Source: Isoetes engelmannii (lineage: Eukaryota > Streptophyta > Lycopodiopsida > Isoetales > Isoetaceae). Taken from it: DNA of 21,304 nt. The translations under genes and the position numbers were made by a program. The stretch is from assembly GCA_011763485.2 (NCBI GenBank), contig JAANSK020269825.1, positions 1 to 21,304 of the forward strand, in the 5' to 3' direction. A model generated the notes under the pieces. That model worked only from the letters and a program-made list of their open reading frames with translations. It searched no databases and was not told the origin of the DNA. Numbering within the stretch: the stretch's first letter is position 1; each line of letters begins with the position of its first letter. Shown here piece by piece: positions 11,150 to 20,717 of the stretch.

Positions 11150-11710
11150 ATGGTGCAAAACGCGCATATGATTAGAAGGCAAGAAAAAAAGCCAAAAAAA
11201 AGGGGGGGGGGGAAGGTCCATCGTGTCTGCTGCCAGAATCAAGGCACAAGCTCAAAGCAGGGCTGGACAAGAGGATCCCGCGTGCTCTGTTCTTCTGCTG
11301 CTAGCGCTGCCAGTGGCCCCCCGACTGCTCTGTTCCTGCAAGAGGATCCCGAGTGCTCTGTTCCTCTGCTTCTGGAACTGCTAGAAGCCAGCAAGTCGGA
11401 AAGCATCCGCCCTCCTGAATCTGCAAACAGATAACGCCCAATCCCTGTGCAAAGTAAACACCAGAGACCCCTGTGCAAAGAAACCCCGGTGGGAAGGAAG
11501 CATCAAACCCAGAGCCGGAGGAATCGAACCTCCTGGCTGCAACAGCCTCACCAGAACCCTGCCACTACCATGCCGTAATGCTCCTGGCTTCCTCACATCA
11601 AAGCAAGGCTAAACCGGATCACAACCCACCCGCTGCCTCCATCTTCCAAAACATCCTCCTGCAGCCCGAACTCCTCGGCATGCCAGGAACACCTGTCCCC
11701 GCCATATGAC
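11150..11710 (-). mobile_element. GC-rich patch with minus-strand SINE-like B box
   Basis: This patch is much richer in G and C than its surroundings. On the minus strand, GGTTCGATTCC (complement of 11520-11530) is a perfect Pol III B box. About 40 bases upstream of it on that strand, GGCATGGTAGTGG (complement of about 11560-11575) is a fair A-box candidate, so this looks like the head of a tRNA-derived SINE reading leftward. Near its left end the plus strand has A runs followed by eleven G (11202-11212). A segment AGAGGATCCCG-GTGCTCTGTTC occurs twice, near 11270 and 11342, 71-72 bp apart. Overlapping frames on both strands are by-products of the GC content. Confidence 0.4.
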
Positions 11711-12013
11711 ATTCCAAAAACGAACCATCGCTCCTAGACTTCTCTCAGATTCACGAATACAGATTGCAGCGGGAACCTTTGTATTCCATTAAGCTGCTCA
11801 AAACCGTGCATATCTACGACTTCCAATACAATACGCCCGCAGAATCATATGCTGAACCACTGCGAGATATATGCCCGCAACCCCAAATTGAAAACATTGA
11901 ACATACTTGAACCCTATAAAAGGGGTTAGATGCTAAACATGTTTGAGAAGTTGCACATTTAGGATAGGTTGACGAGTTTAGGATCTAAATGTTTAGGATT
12001 TATGTGGTTGGTG
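11711..12013. other. Short spacer with a TATA-like word
   Basis: TATAAAAGGGG at 11915-11925 is the only promoter-like word, flanked by AACCC and GGGTT that could pair. No gene follows it on the plus strand: the poly(T) of the LINE relic begins about 100 bp later. Confidence 0.3.
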
Positions 12014-13145
12014 TTTTTTTTTTGGGGAGGGGGGGGGGCAGCAATCTTATTACTGTCAGGACTAAAAAATCCTCGTCTTAAAGGGTTTTTGAGGGAAAAA
12101 CCTTGACATAATAAGTATGCTGACAGACTGTACAATTACATAGGTGGATTTAGTGCTACCCCGAAGGGCATAGCTATGCCCGTGTGTCCATGACCTCCGG
12201 AAGGTATAATGCTAGCAGTCCCATGGAGGTCGTGTCTAGCAGGAGATGCAGTGGCTGGTAATAAAACCAGCTAAACATATCGTTCCCTGATATGACTATA
12301 GGCCAAACAATTTTGAAGAACATGGCATTCATCCCCAATGTCGCCCTGTTGGCAGCACTGAAAAATCCTGTATTCGCGTGCCTCCCGAGTCCATCGTCCT
12401 GTTCAATCCAGAGGTGATGTGCCCCCATGTGGATAGAGGTTATCAACATGCGCTTCTTCATGGGCAGATTCCGAAGATAGGGATGTGGGCCTCGTGTAAG
12501 TCTGGGATTGACGTGTTGCTGATAGTGTGCCAACTTGACATGCGACACAACATCTGCATCCCACAATTTGCTAAGGAAGCAAGCATCAAGGTAGTGTCAC
12601 AATTCATCGTGTTCCTTGTTTGTCTGCACTTGCACACAACAGTCTGCCTGCACATTCCACCGGGAACCACTGAGTTTGCCTGTCCTTCCAGCAGGCCTTG
12701 AGGCGTTATGGGCCCACGGTCACAGCCAAAGCCAAATTGGGCAGACGAGCATCACCTATACGAACCACCTTCTTGAAGTAAAGAATATGGCAGTCCAGTG
12801 CGGCTCTCTGAAGGGGCAGAAAACCTGTCTCTTGCAGCAGGATTGGATATGGAACTGTGGATTTCACCCCTAATGCACGTGCCAAGAAGGCTTTCTGTAC
12901 CTGCTCCAAGTCATTCCAGGTGGTGACGGATATTATTGGATCCAAGACCTCTGCCCCATATAGAAGAACAGATTGAACCAGGGCCCTGAACAAGCGTGGC
13001 TAGTGGTCCCAAGCATATATTTCTGCCTTGTGACTGTTGTTCTGCATAGCATATAGAGCTTTCCAGCCTGCTGCGACTCTCATCCTGATGCTAGCATCCC
13101 AGCGTGTGGTGTTAGGAAACTCGACGCTGATACGAATCACACTAA
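12014..13145 (-). mobile_element. 5'-truncated, decayed LINE: ORF2 C-terminal part, 3' UTR, poly(A)
   Basis: T10 at 12014-12023 is the poly(A) tail of a minus-strand element, preceded on that strand by a C-rich run. Minus-strand translation of 12706-12993 gives the segment after the reverse-transcriptase core of plant L1-like ORF2: LFRALVQSVLLYGAEV, then VQKAFLARALGVKSTVPYP and an ETGFLPL block. Upstream on the same strand (to about 13140) a WDA-IR-R-AAGWKALYAM block continues it, interrupted by an in-frame stop before the LFRALVQ block. The far C-terminal part (12174-12566), with an MGAHHLWIE block, is in another frame, and stops lie between. It is therefore dead. The 3' UTR is about 12024-12173. 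No clear target-site duplication was found. Confidence 0.8.
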
Positions 13146-13189
13146 TGATTCATACCTTGTAATTCTCCAAGCCATATTCATAGGCTTGT

Positions 13190-13440
13190 ATGATAAACAA
13201 GGTCTCTTAGTCTGTATATCCATCCTGAAATACTAAATTGTCCACAAGGTAAACCATTAGCAGATCAGACAAGTAAAATCTATTCAACATAATACAACAA
13301 TTATGATCTATCTCCAGTTCACCAAAACCAGAGAAAGATCTGACAATAGAACCAAAGCATGGTGGTTCACCACCCAACTGGATCTCCAGGTGTAAAGAAC
13401 TGGTAAGCTTTGGCAAAGCTGAAGGCAATGTCAATTCATA
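13190..13440 (-). mobile_element. Ty1/copia reverse-transcriptase fossil, fragment
   Basis: Minus-strand translation over about 13207-13335 resembles the part of Ty1/copia reverse transcriptase leading into and across its catalytic loop (a DH-CC-MLNRF-like stretch followed by LLMVYLVDN). This is a short broken piece of pol. I found no integrase, RNase H, gag or paired LTRs. It directly adjoins the LINE relic, so one may have inserted into or beside the other. Judged old from the lack of the rest of the element. Confidence 0.45.
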
Positions 13441-14002
13441 AAAGGTTTAATCCAAGGATGCGGATTAAGGATCTCAGGATGTTCAGGACTGCAGATAGTT
13501 GGAGCAGATGTCGATTCCTGAAGCAGTGATTGCTGGAGGCAGATCCGGTGCAGAACCCCGATGCGGTAGATGCTGGTTGCTATCTGATGGAGCAAAGGTC
13601 GTTGATGATGATGGAGAGAATTCCTTGCTGCCCTTGGTCAGATGATGTCCCCTCTATAAAAGGAGGTCGTTTCTTTAAAAGGTTGTAGATCTCATATAAT
13701 AAATTTGTAAACGTACCCAAAGTCCTACATCTATTTCCCATGTGGTTTAGGATGAGAGATAAACATAAAGTAGTACTGTAAAAAGAAAGGATCCTAGATC
13801 AATTGTGGGCAGTCACTTAAAGGTTACTAAAAGCAACATGGCTTCCATAGAGTCTCAATTATTATGTTATTATTTGCTCCAAATTGTTCATACGTTGAAC
13901 ACCATTTTTTGGTCTATGGGATGAGCATATCACACAACACTCTTTATGAATCCTAACCCTGAACCCAAAGCCATATAGACCCCAGTTAATGAACCTTGGT
14001 CG
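13441..14002. other. Spacer with TATAAAAGG and AATAAA words
   Basis: TATAAAAGGAGG at about 13655-13666 followed by AATAAA near 13699 is an arrangement that LTR promoters can show, and a copia fossil lies next door. No terminal TG...CA boundaries or second copy could be found, so I do not call an LTR. A few short direct words occur, but no gene. Confidence 0.25.
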
Positions 14003-15154
14003 AGAATTGAATGAATTTTTTTTTTATTTTATTTTTTTGAAGAAAGGGAATTTTATATTGAACGAAATAGCAGAATAAAAATTACAATGTATCAAGCAAG
14101 AACAGAATTACTATAAGAGAATCTCAACTTCTTCATTTTGTTCTTGCCAAAACTTATTAGATGGTGCTCTTATAGCTGCTAATCTTGAAGCTCAAATCTT
14201 CCATCCGCATCAAAACTGAATCTAAATGATGATTCCAAAAAGCAACTTTATCAAGGAACACTTAAACAACAGAGACGAGAATACCAAAGTCCATTTATGC
14301 AATGTCGGGGCAGCCTTGCTTTGCAGTACAAGGCCCCTAACTCTGAACTGACCAGAAATCTTGAAAACCCAACAACCCTTCATCTAGGTCCCCATCCCTA
14401 GGTAGACTAAGAAAAGTAACATCCTGTAGCGTCGTATTATTGGGAAAGCCTCTATCCTCTATTACTTCAACAGATTTTGAGAATTTCTCAAGACCGCGGT
14501 TCTCATAAGGAGTCTTTAAAAAGCCAAAGCCCATTCTCTGGGAGCCTATCCCCAGGTAGACTCAATGAATATAATCTCCACAGTCGTTAATGGGGAATTT
14601 CTTACTCAACTCGAAACTGCAGTTCTTGTTTTTCCTCTGACAAAAGAACCTTCTTGACAATCAATTCTAGAAACGGAATCTTCCTGCTAGCAAGCAAAAG
14701 CGCAAAGGAAAGACCAAAGAGGAATTCTTCACAAAGAAACAGATTATGATTTCCCCTGCTGAAAAATGAAGCAAAAAATTCTCCTTTACCTAGTTTTGCA
14801 GCCTCCATTCTTCACCTTATAGACCTGCCTCCACAAGGATCTACCATTTCGGCGTGTCCATTCAAGGACATAGTGTATAGACACCAAAGAATGGAACCTC
14901 GTTAGAGGATTACCTGCTGCCAAAACGTGCCACCGAAAAGAAGAGATTTGCAAATGTCCACCAGATCTTTTCTTCTGCTACTTGTGACCAGTCCAGCCCC
15001 TGGCCCTGCTAGCTCCAAGACACCTTAATCTGCTTGCATATATCTGCTATGTGGACCTGCTGAAGAGAGGGCGGCCGCTGCCCTCAGCCGGCCAGAACAG
15101 CGCCAGCGCCAAGAAGCATCCCCGAAGTTCTCTCTACCCTCAGAATTGAATGAA
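14003..15154 (-). mobile_element. Poly(A)-tailed retroposon B, about 1.13 kb, perfect 13-bp TSD
   Basis: AGAATTGAATGAA occurs at 14003-14015 and again, identical, at 15142-15154. The left copy is followed at once by a T-rich run (14016-14038), the poly(A) tail of a minus-strand insertion. These two marks together are the signature of LINE-driven target-primed insertion. The minus-strand 5' end (about 15060-15141) is GC-rich with CGGCCG words. The body has minus-strand frames at 14602-14808 (68 codons, starting MEAAKLGKGEFF) and 14337-14534, neither of which I recognise. No reverse transcriptase is seen. It may be a non-autonomous retroposon, a retrocopy of a cellular mRNA or a short LINE. The identical duplication suggests a younger age than retroposon A. 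Confidence 0.8.
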
Positions 15155-16640
15155 ATTGGTCTGTACTTTTATCACAAACTAGTTAGTTTGAAACTGGTGT
15201 GAATAACACAAAACACACAAAACCTTTTTGAAATGGAAATGCAATGCATGACATCTAGGTCATAAATAATAAAATACCTCATTAGAGAAATCTATCTAGA
15301 TGATTTGGTTTCTTTCCAAATTGACTTTTTCTTTTGTCCTAACTGTTACACATGTACATAACATGCCTTGACATCCCGCTAAAATCGATTCAACCATCAT
15401 TTGATAACCTCCAATTTTCACCTCGTTTAAGAGTAAAAATTAATTACTTGATTCAAATTTCATATAGATGTTAAGATGTTGAGAATCACATTTGCAGATA
15501 TGTTATTGTAATGTAGATAAAATAAGAGTAAGCAAGATTACATCTTTTGTACGGAAACATGTTATGATAAAACAAATAATTCAAAATAAACCTTTGGCAT
15601 TCAAAAACTAAGTAGTGCATAATTTATTACTGATTAATGTTTCCCACCAATTGAAGTTACAAATGATTATTCTCCCTCCAATGCATGCTAAATAAAGTTT
15701 ACTCATATCTTATCTTGCAACCATGATTAGTAAAACTTAAGAATGCTTCATATAAACTTATGATGTAGACCCTAATCTGTCTTCTTATTGACAAAATTAT
15801 TCTAGCTATTGCATCTGATTTGAAAAAAACAACTTACTTCATAGGTATGTATGAAACATACCTTTGGATTACATTTACTTTTATGCTTTGCATGCCTCAA
15901 GGAATATGACATTTTCTCTTGTCATTTATTAAATACTTTGTTAATCTACTTAGATGCCCGAGAAAAAAACAAAAATGTGAATGTATTCTTCATGAATGCA
16001 AAATTCAATAATTTTTGTTTTTCTCATAATTCTAGACATCTCCAAACCTTGGTAATAGGTAGAATGGGACATCTACAAACTTAGTGGGAAAGGGTAGAAT
16101 GGATACATGGGCCGAAGGTGAGAGGCTATAAAAACTCATCATGGCCATATAATTGCATATAGATTTTATAATTTGAGATGATATGTTCAAAGTCCATATC
16201 ATCTATTTGTATATTTGTTATACAATGGACATGATCATAGTAGCATAGCCTATTGTGCTAAACAATGCTCAGCACTACAAATTACTAAATTGAGCACAAA
16301 CATTTAACCAATGTCCCTTCCAATTCACCCTTCATCACACAACTATATTGAGCACAAATATACCATGACTAATCATGTATCCAATGTCCCCTCCAAGTGG
16401 GCTATCGGATTGTATGTTAGATTGTTTATATTCTTCCTTTAAAACTCCATTTACTACTATGGCTTTCCTCAAAAGGCAAGGAATTCTTTAGAACATTCTT
16501 TTGCTAGCAAATTTAGGCTTACCCTTGAGTCTTCTTGTTCTTTTTGAAAGCACTTGCTATCATGGGAGTTCTAACCTTCAAATATTCCCTCCTTGCACCA
16601 CCTTCCCTAGATTAATCTTGCAAATACTAATCTACTAATT
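15155..16640. other. AT-rich gene desert
   Basis: About 1.5 kb of AT-rich DNA. A 77-codon plus-strand frame at 15851-16084 has no recognisable motif and the composition of its surroundings. Two short words repeat near 16290-16400 (TTGAGCACAAA twice, 60 bp apart; CCAATGTCCC-TCCA twice, 72 bp apart), suggesting an old local duplication. Nothing else stands out. Confidence 0.45.
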
Positions 16641-16770
16641 GGGCATTTTTTAATGAACGATTGGGTAAATAAACAAAACAACTTCTAGATGTTGTAATAT
16701 ATTTCTAAGAAAATAAGTCCTTTCTAGATCTTGCAAACCAAGTTCCTTCGAGGTGTTGTGGTATGTTGTT

Positions 16771-16921
16771 ATGTGGAACGACAAGAGGGAGCCGATTCCT
16801 GTGTTGCAGGGCAATCTGGCTACCGCCAGCAGCCGGGAGCACCAGGTAGACGCGCCTGGCTGCTGGCAGTAGCCAGATTGCCCTGCAATACAAGAATCGA
16901 TGACCTCTTGCCGTTCCACAT
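16771..16921. repeat. Large near-perfect palindrome, 67-bp arms, 17-base loop
   Basis: The left arm (16771-16837) begins ATGTGGAACG, and the right arm (16855-16921) ends with its complement CGTTCCACAT. The arms match at about 58 of 67 positions, including an unbroken GCAGGGCAATCTGGCTAC block. The differences are mostly transitions, some giving G-U pairs in one or other strand. The arms are GC-richer than the AT-rich DNA around them. Both strands show frames here only because of the symmetry. A MITE or foldback element, or a hairpin-RNA locus of the young MIRNA kind, are the main readings. No flanking duplication was found. Confidence 0.85.
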
Positions 16922-16945
16922 CGTCAGGGAAAGCCAAGAACAAGC

Positions 16946-17066
16946 GATTTGGAGAAATTTTAGATTCAAGAATAGAGATTAGGGCCAACAACAGAGTGAT
17001 CCGAAGAGATTTTAGGTGCAAGAACAAAGATTAAGCCGATAACAGATGATTTGGGGTAAAAGATGC
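16946..17066 (+). repeat. Tandem repeat, unit about 51 bp, 2.3 copies
   Basis: Starting with GATTTGGAG at 16946, the pattern AGA-ATTTTAG-T-CAAGAA-A-AGATTA-G-C-A-AACAGA repeats at 16998 and begins again at 17048. Copies differ at roughly one base in five. It starts 25 bp to the right of the large palindrome, so the two may belong to one element. Confidence 0.6.
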
Positions 17067-17772
17067 GCCTAGACTTGATCTAAAAACAGCTATGGCTGCC
17101 CGCCGGATTTTGATGCAGGCTATGGTTTTTAAGCAAATGTTTTGGCAAGGTTCTGGCATAGATGCTCCTGCAACACAAGATCGGCTACAAAAGCATGATC
17201 TGCCGGATCTGAACTGGTGATCGTGCTTAAAATGGGCTCCAACAGATCATGCGAAAGGTCATCCGAGAATGATAACCCATTTTCCATTCTCGGCTGGAAT
17301 GTTTTGCCACGTGGCTATGTCTAAGTGGACAAAAAAGCAGGAATGAAGACCTACTGACTAGATACTAAAAACACTAAAAGGGACTACTACAAATGTTGGG
17401 CATGCTCTCATAATTTGATAGATGAGCATATTGGTTCACAACAAAAACAAATGATAGAGAAAGGAGAAAAGCAAAAACTTCATTCACAAACTAAATTGAA
17501 GAACATTCAATAACACACACCAACACAAACACTGCTTTATGTTTTGCATTCATTGACGTTGTATGTCCTCACGATAACTCGAATATAAAACTCTGTGTGT
17601 CTTAGTTTTTATAATAATTCCTCTTCTTAAACGATAAAGGGTGGGCACCTCACCTAACCAAATTTGTAAGCATGCTTAAAAAACCTACAAAATCTTGGTT
17701 CGAGATATAAGCATTATTGGCACATTTCCTGTTGGATCTAGCCCAGCCTACAAGCTACATACTCTAGACTCC
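17067..17772. other. Intergenic DNA with one short hairpin
   Basis: CCGAGAATG at 17263-17271 pairs perfectly with CATTCTCGG at 17285-17293 (13-base loop), within a GATC-rich stretch. The rest is AT-rich DNA with CA-rich runs near 17510-17535 and no gene. Confidence 0.4.
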
Positions 17773-17822
17773 ATTCCTACCGAAAGTAATAACATCGATT
17801 CCTACCGGAAGTAACAACATCG
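17773..17822 (+). repeat. 25-bp tandem duplication
   Basis: A 25-bp unit starting ATTCCTACCG at 17773-17797 is repeated directly at 17798-17822 with two mismatches. It is a local slippage-type duplication. Confidence 0.85.
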
Positions 17823-17880
17823 CTATTTGAGCAAGAAATTTTCCAGCTATCTCTTTGTTTGGGTCACATGGCCAATTGGC

Positions 17881-18503
17881 CTCCACGAACGATAAAAATA
17901 CATTCTATTCTATTTTATTCTATTCCAAACTAAACTGCTTTTCAGATTTAGATGGTAGGTTACAAGGGTTTGGCTGGGATGAATTAAAATAAGAAAACTA
18001 AAGAAGATAACTTTTGAACTTTTAAACCTGGGAAAGATACTCTAGGCCAACTTATTTTCGAGAAATTTACCAAAATACCCTTCACTGTTGATCAAATTCC
18101 CAAAAAAACTCTTTGTATTTTAAAAATTCCCTAATAAAAAACTCGTAAAATATTTTCAAATTTCCCGAAGTGCTCGTATTCCTAATAATCTTGCACATTC
18201 CTAATAATCTTGCACGTTTTTAAGAATATACAACAAAAAATGAACAAACAAAAAAAGAACAAGAAAATAAACCTACCTTGCATGCCCTCCAAACATGCAA
18301 TTTAGGCCCTTGTCAATAGCAGTATGGGGTGAAAGGAATTGCTCAAACAAAGCATATCTACCAAGCATTTGCAAACATGGATAAGAAAGAAAGATGGATT
18401 GATTCAAAATAGAAAATTAAACTAATTTGCATAATCTAGGCTCGTGTACATGGTCTTGCCTTGCTAGAGAATAGAATAGATTAGATTTTTTATCGTCCAC
18501 GGA
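17881..18503. repeat. Imperfect inverted repeat, arms about 34 bp, 623 bp apart overall
   Basis: The left arm at 17881-17914 (CTCCACGAACGATAAAAA, then ATTCTATT words) is matched by the complement of 18469-18503 (TCCGTGGACGATAAAAAA, then CTATTCTATT) at about 27 of 33 positions. This could be the terminal repeat pair of a small DNA transposon. The ATTCT microsatellite character of the inner part weakens the case, but the ACGATAAAAA core with its TCC start is not simple sequence. Confidence 0.45.
18178..18215 (+). repeat. Exact 19-bp tandem duplication
   Basis: ATTCCTAATAATCTTGCAC at 18178-18196 is followed immediately by an identical copy at 18197-18215. The identity implies a recent slippage event. 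Confidence 0.9.
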
Positions 18504-18679
18504 ACATAACATGAACGAGGGGCATGCTTGCCAAAGCTGGATGAACATAATTCATCACTAGTTATGACTACCACTTTGCAAGAGTTACCTTAGCAATAAA
18601 AACAAAATCTTAATAAGGTTGCAATTGCATAGGTGGGCTAGTCTATGCAAATATGTTCTTTCCAGTTTTTATAGATTTA

Positions 18680-18855
18680 CCAGTTCCAAACCTGGAGTGT
18701 CTTCACTTTAGCTGGCGTGTCTCTCTTTCGGGAACTAAGTATTAATGCTGGCAAAAATTAGTTAGAAGTCAATTCTGTTAAGAAATTAGTAGGACACTCC
18801 AAGGCATTTGCAAAGTCATACAAGTTAGGACATTCTACGAAGCCTTTGGAACTGG
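18680..18855. repeat. Inverted repeat spanning 176 bp
   Basis: CCAGTTCCAAA (18680-18690) is the exact complement of TTTGGAACTGG (18845-18855). Inside, GGAGTGTC (18694-18701) pairs with GACACTCC (18793-18800). A similar AGGACA-TC-A-G-C-TTTG word occurs twice, near 18791 and 18832. Probably the relic of a small foldback element. Confidence 0.4.
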
Positions 18856-19020
18856 AAGGAGAATGTACAGTAAATGCATAGAGGCCATCTTGATGAACCA
18901 AGGATAATGAGCTCAGGCACATGAGGTTGATTGGAAACAGAAGCGCGACCGCGAAGCGGATCCAGCAAAACTGGGATGGATAACAGATCTAGTCAGATTT
19001 ATCCATCCCAGCCAAACGTT

Positions 19021-20179
19021 ATCTAATCCCAGAGTTCTACTTTTAATGCCAACCATAAAGTTGGAAAACAGGGGGTCCTAGTTCTGACTCACTTAAGCCA
19101 TATAACCCTCCCATCTCTGTAGTTGTCCAGCAGGAAACAGAATCATAATGCAAATCAAGAGGAGATGGCGACCATCCTTTCCCTGACTGCACTCTGATAA
19201 ACCATGTGGGTTTTGCAGCCCTGTTTCTCAACATTTCTACAACAGCAGAGCCCACTACTGCCATCAAAAACATGGGCCTTTCGTGTAGAATTGAAATTGC
19301 CCCTGCCCTTTGTTTGATGCCCTTGTTTTCGCCCTAGCAGGCATGCAGTAATGAAAGTATAGAAGCTTAGATGAATGAATCTACTTGTTGGGCAATGGAA
19401 TGTAAGGGATTTTTCACAATTTTTGATAACCACGTAGAATATGCCTGCCAACAAAAGAATAAGAATGTCCAAAAACATACCTGTCTTGAGCATATTTAGG
19501 CTTGCCAAAACGTTGCTTTCATGTTGTATTATACTATATATTAAGTAGTCATACTTAGTTAAAAATGTTAAGGATGCAGAGCATCTTTCTGGTACACTGA
19601 GAGAGAGAAAACCCACCTAATAGGGACCACTGAGGCTCCCCTTTGTTGACAAGGGTACTCGGGACTGCTGTTCTGACAGATCGCCTTGGTAAAAGCAGGA
19701 AGCCTATAATTCAAATGGCCAATTTGGCATAATTTCATCTCTGCAGTTACATATTATGACGAAGAATATGAAGTTAATGGGGATGTTTTGGCGCTATATT
19801 GATGCAGGCAAATTGGGTACATATGGGATCATATTTTATGTTTTTTATGTGGCCGGCATGTGCTGCTACAGGAGGTTTTCGGCTGCTACTTGTGCGATAA
19901 ATCATGAGGAACGAATTTTTAATCCGAGAATGTTAAAAACCTAGCATGGAAATATGTGCGGAATCACAGGCATTGAGGCGGGAGAATAAGCTTTGACAGG
20001 TGCCTTCGTCTACTGGGAATAAGCATTGCGTCAAACAAGACCTGCTGAGCATAGAAAATTCATATTTTCCATAGCTGGCCTTTCACATACGATGCATGGA
20101 CCACGACATCTTTTTTCTGCAAAGCTAATAATGCAAAGCCATTATTCTTTTTCTAGAACATCATGGTACAATTGTGTTC
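19021..20179. other. Intergenic DNA with unrecognised open frames
   Basis: The longest open frame in the window lies here: 153 codons on the minus strand (19155-19616), with a hydrophobic stretch (about residues 45-65, MFLDILILLLAGIFYVVI). Another minus frame at 19043-19273 and a plus frame at 19756-19944 overlap or follow. I recognise none of them. Length alone is not proof in AT-rich DNA, and no splice or promoter signals back them. Confidence 0.3.
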
Positions 20180-20238
20180 TAGGGTTAGGGTTTTAGCCTA
20201 GGGTTTGATCTAGCACAGAAGAAAATTTCGATGCGCAG

Positions 20239-20266
20239 TGATTGCTCCAAGGACACGGAGCAATCA
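20239..20266. repeat. Perfect 10-bp hairpin
   Basis: TGATTGCTCC (20239-20248) and GGAGCAATCA (20257-20266) form a perfect stem around an 8-base loop. It lies between two telomere-like motifs in what may be a gene's 5' region. Confidence 0.6.
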
Positions 20267-20349
20267 AAATCTATAGCAAAAGCTTCTGGTCAAGATCTAT
20301 TGAGTGAGGTGCTTAGTTACTGCCGCCTACCTACCAAACATATCCGTGC

Positions 20350-20699
20350 AAACCCTAACACATAGATTGGATTAAAAAAGAGCAGAATTGGACCAGAAAA
20401 ACATACAGGGAAGGCGAGAAAAAAAGTCGTGATCTTGATGCGCCGGAATTCGTCCTTGATCCGGATTTTGGATTTGCCATAGCTGAAAATCTTGGGAGTC
20501 AAAGTCTAGGTTTGATATGGCGACAAAAACAGCGGCCCCCTTAGTCTACCGACATGCATTCTGGTTACAGCATGTGGCCAAGTCCGTCGTTTCTGAGCTT
20601 CTGCCAGGCGCCCGCCATGGCCATAAAGGGTTCAAACTTCACACAGAGCTGTCTGTCTGTCTGTCGTTCTTACTCCGCATACTTCCCTGTCTATTATGA
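20350..20699 (+). other. Possible gene start: telo-box and ATG open frame
   Basis: AAACCCTAA at 20350-20358 is the plant telo-box, common in promoters and leaders of housekeeping genes; TAGGGTTAGGG words at about 20180-20194 are its mirror. An ATG at 20517 in good plant context (ATGGCG) opens a 60-codon frame starting MATKTAAPLVYRHAFWLQH. The frame ends in a GTCTGTCTGTCT run and has no known motif. It could be a first exon whose donor I cannot place, or chance. Confidence 0.22.
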
Positions 20700-20717
20700 A
20701 AAGGGCATGAGCCATGT

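Larger units (their letters stand above)
17968..19017. repeat. MITE-like terminal motifs and 13-bp hairpin
   Basis: GTTTGGCTGGGATGAAT at 17968-17984 matches the complement of 19001-19017 at 16 of 17 bases. This wording is like the ends of plant hAT and PIF/Harbinger MITEs. The right copy also forms a perfect local hairpin: CTGGGATGGATAA (18971-18983) and TTATCCATCCCAG (18999-19011) around a 15-base loop. So the right end may be a tiny complete foldback, or both motifs may end one element of about 1,050 bp. The pair crosses the 17881-18503 inverted repeat, so at most one of the two pairs can mark a simple insertion. Confidence 0.5.

Noticed and set aside
11150-11709. Overlapping frames on both strands
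   Set aside because: Open because of high GC and low stop frequency; the region reads better as SINE-like and duplicated DNA.
12013-12014. Target-site duplication for the LINE relic
   Set aside because: ATGTGGTT near 12004 returns near 13740, but the match falls apart after eight bases and the position lies beyond the copia fossil.
13655-13705. Solo LTR
   Set aside because: TATA and AATAAA words alone are not enough: no TG...CA ends, flanking duplication or second copy was found.
16650-17027. 125-codon minus-strand frame, with similar peptides on the plus strand
   Set aside because: It spans the large palindrome, and the symmetry makes both strands give related peptides. No protein family is recognised.
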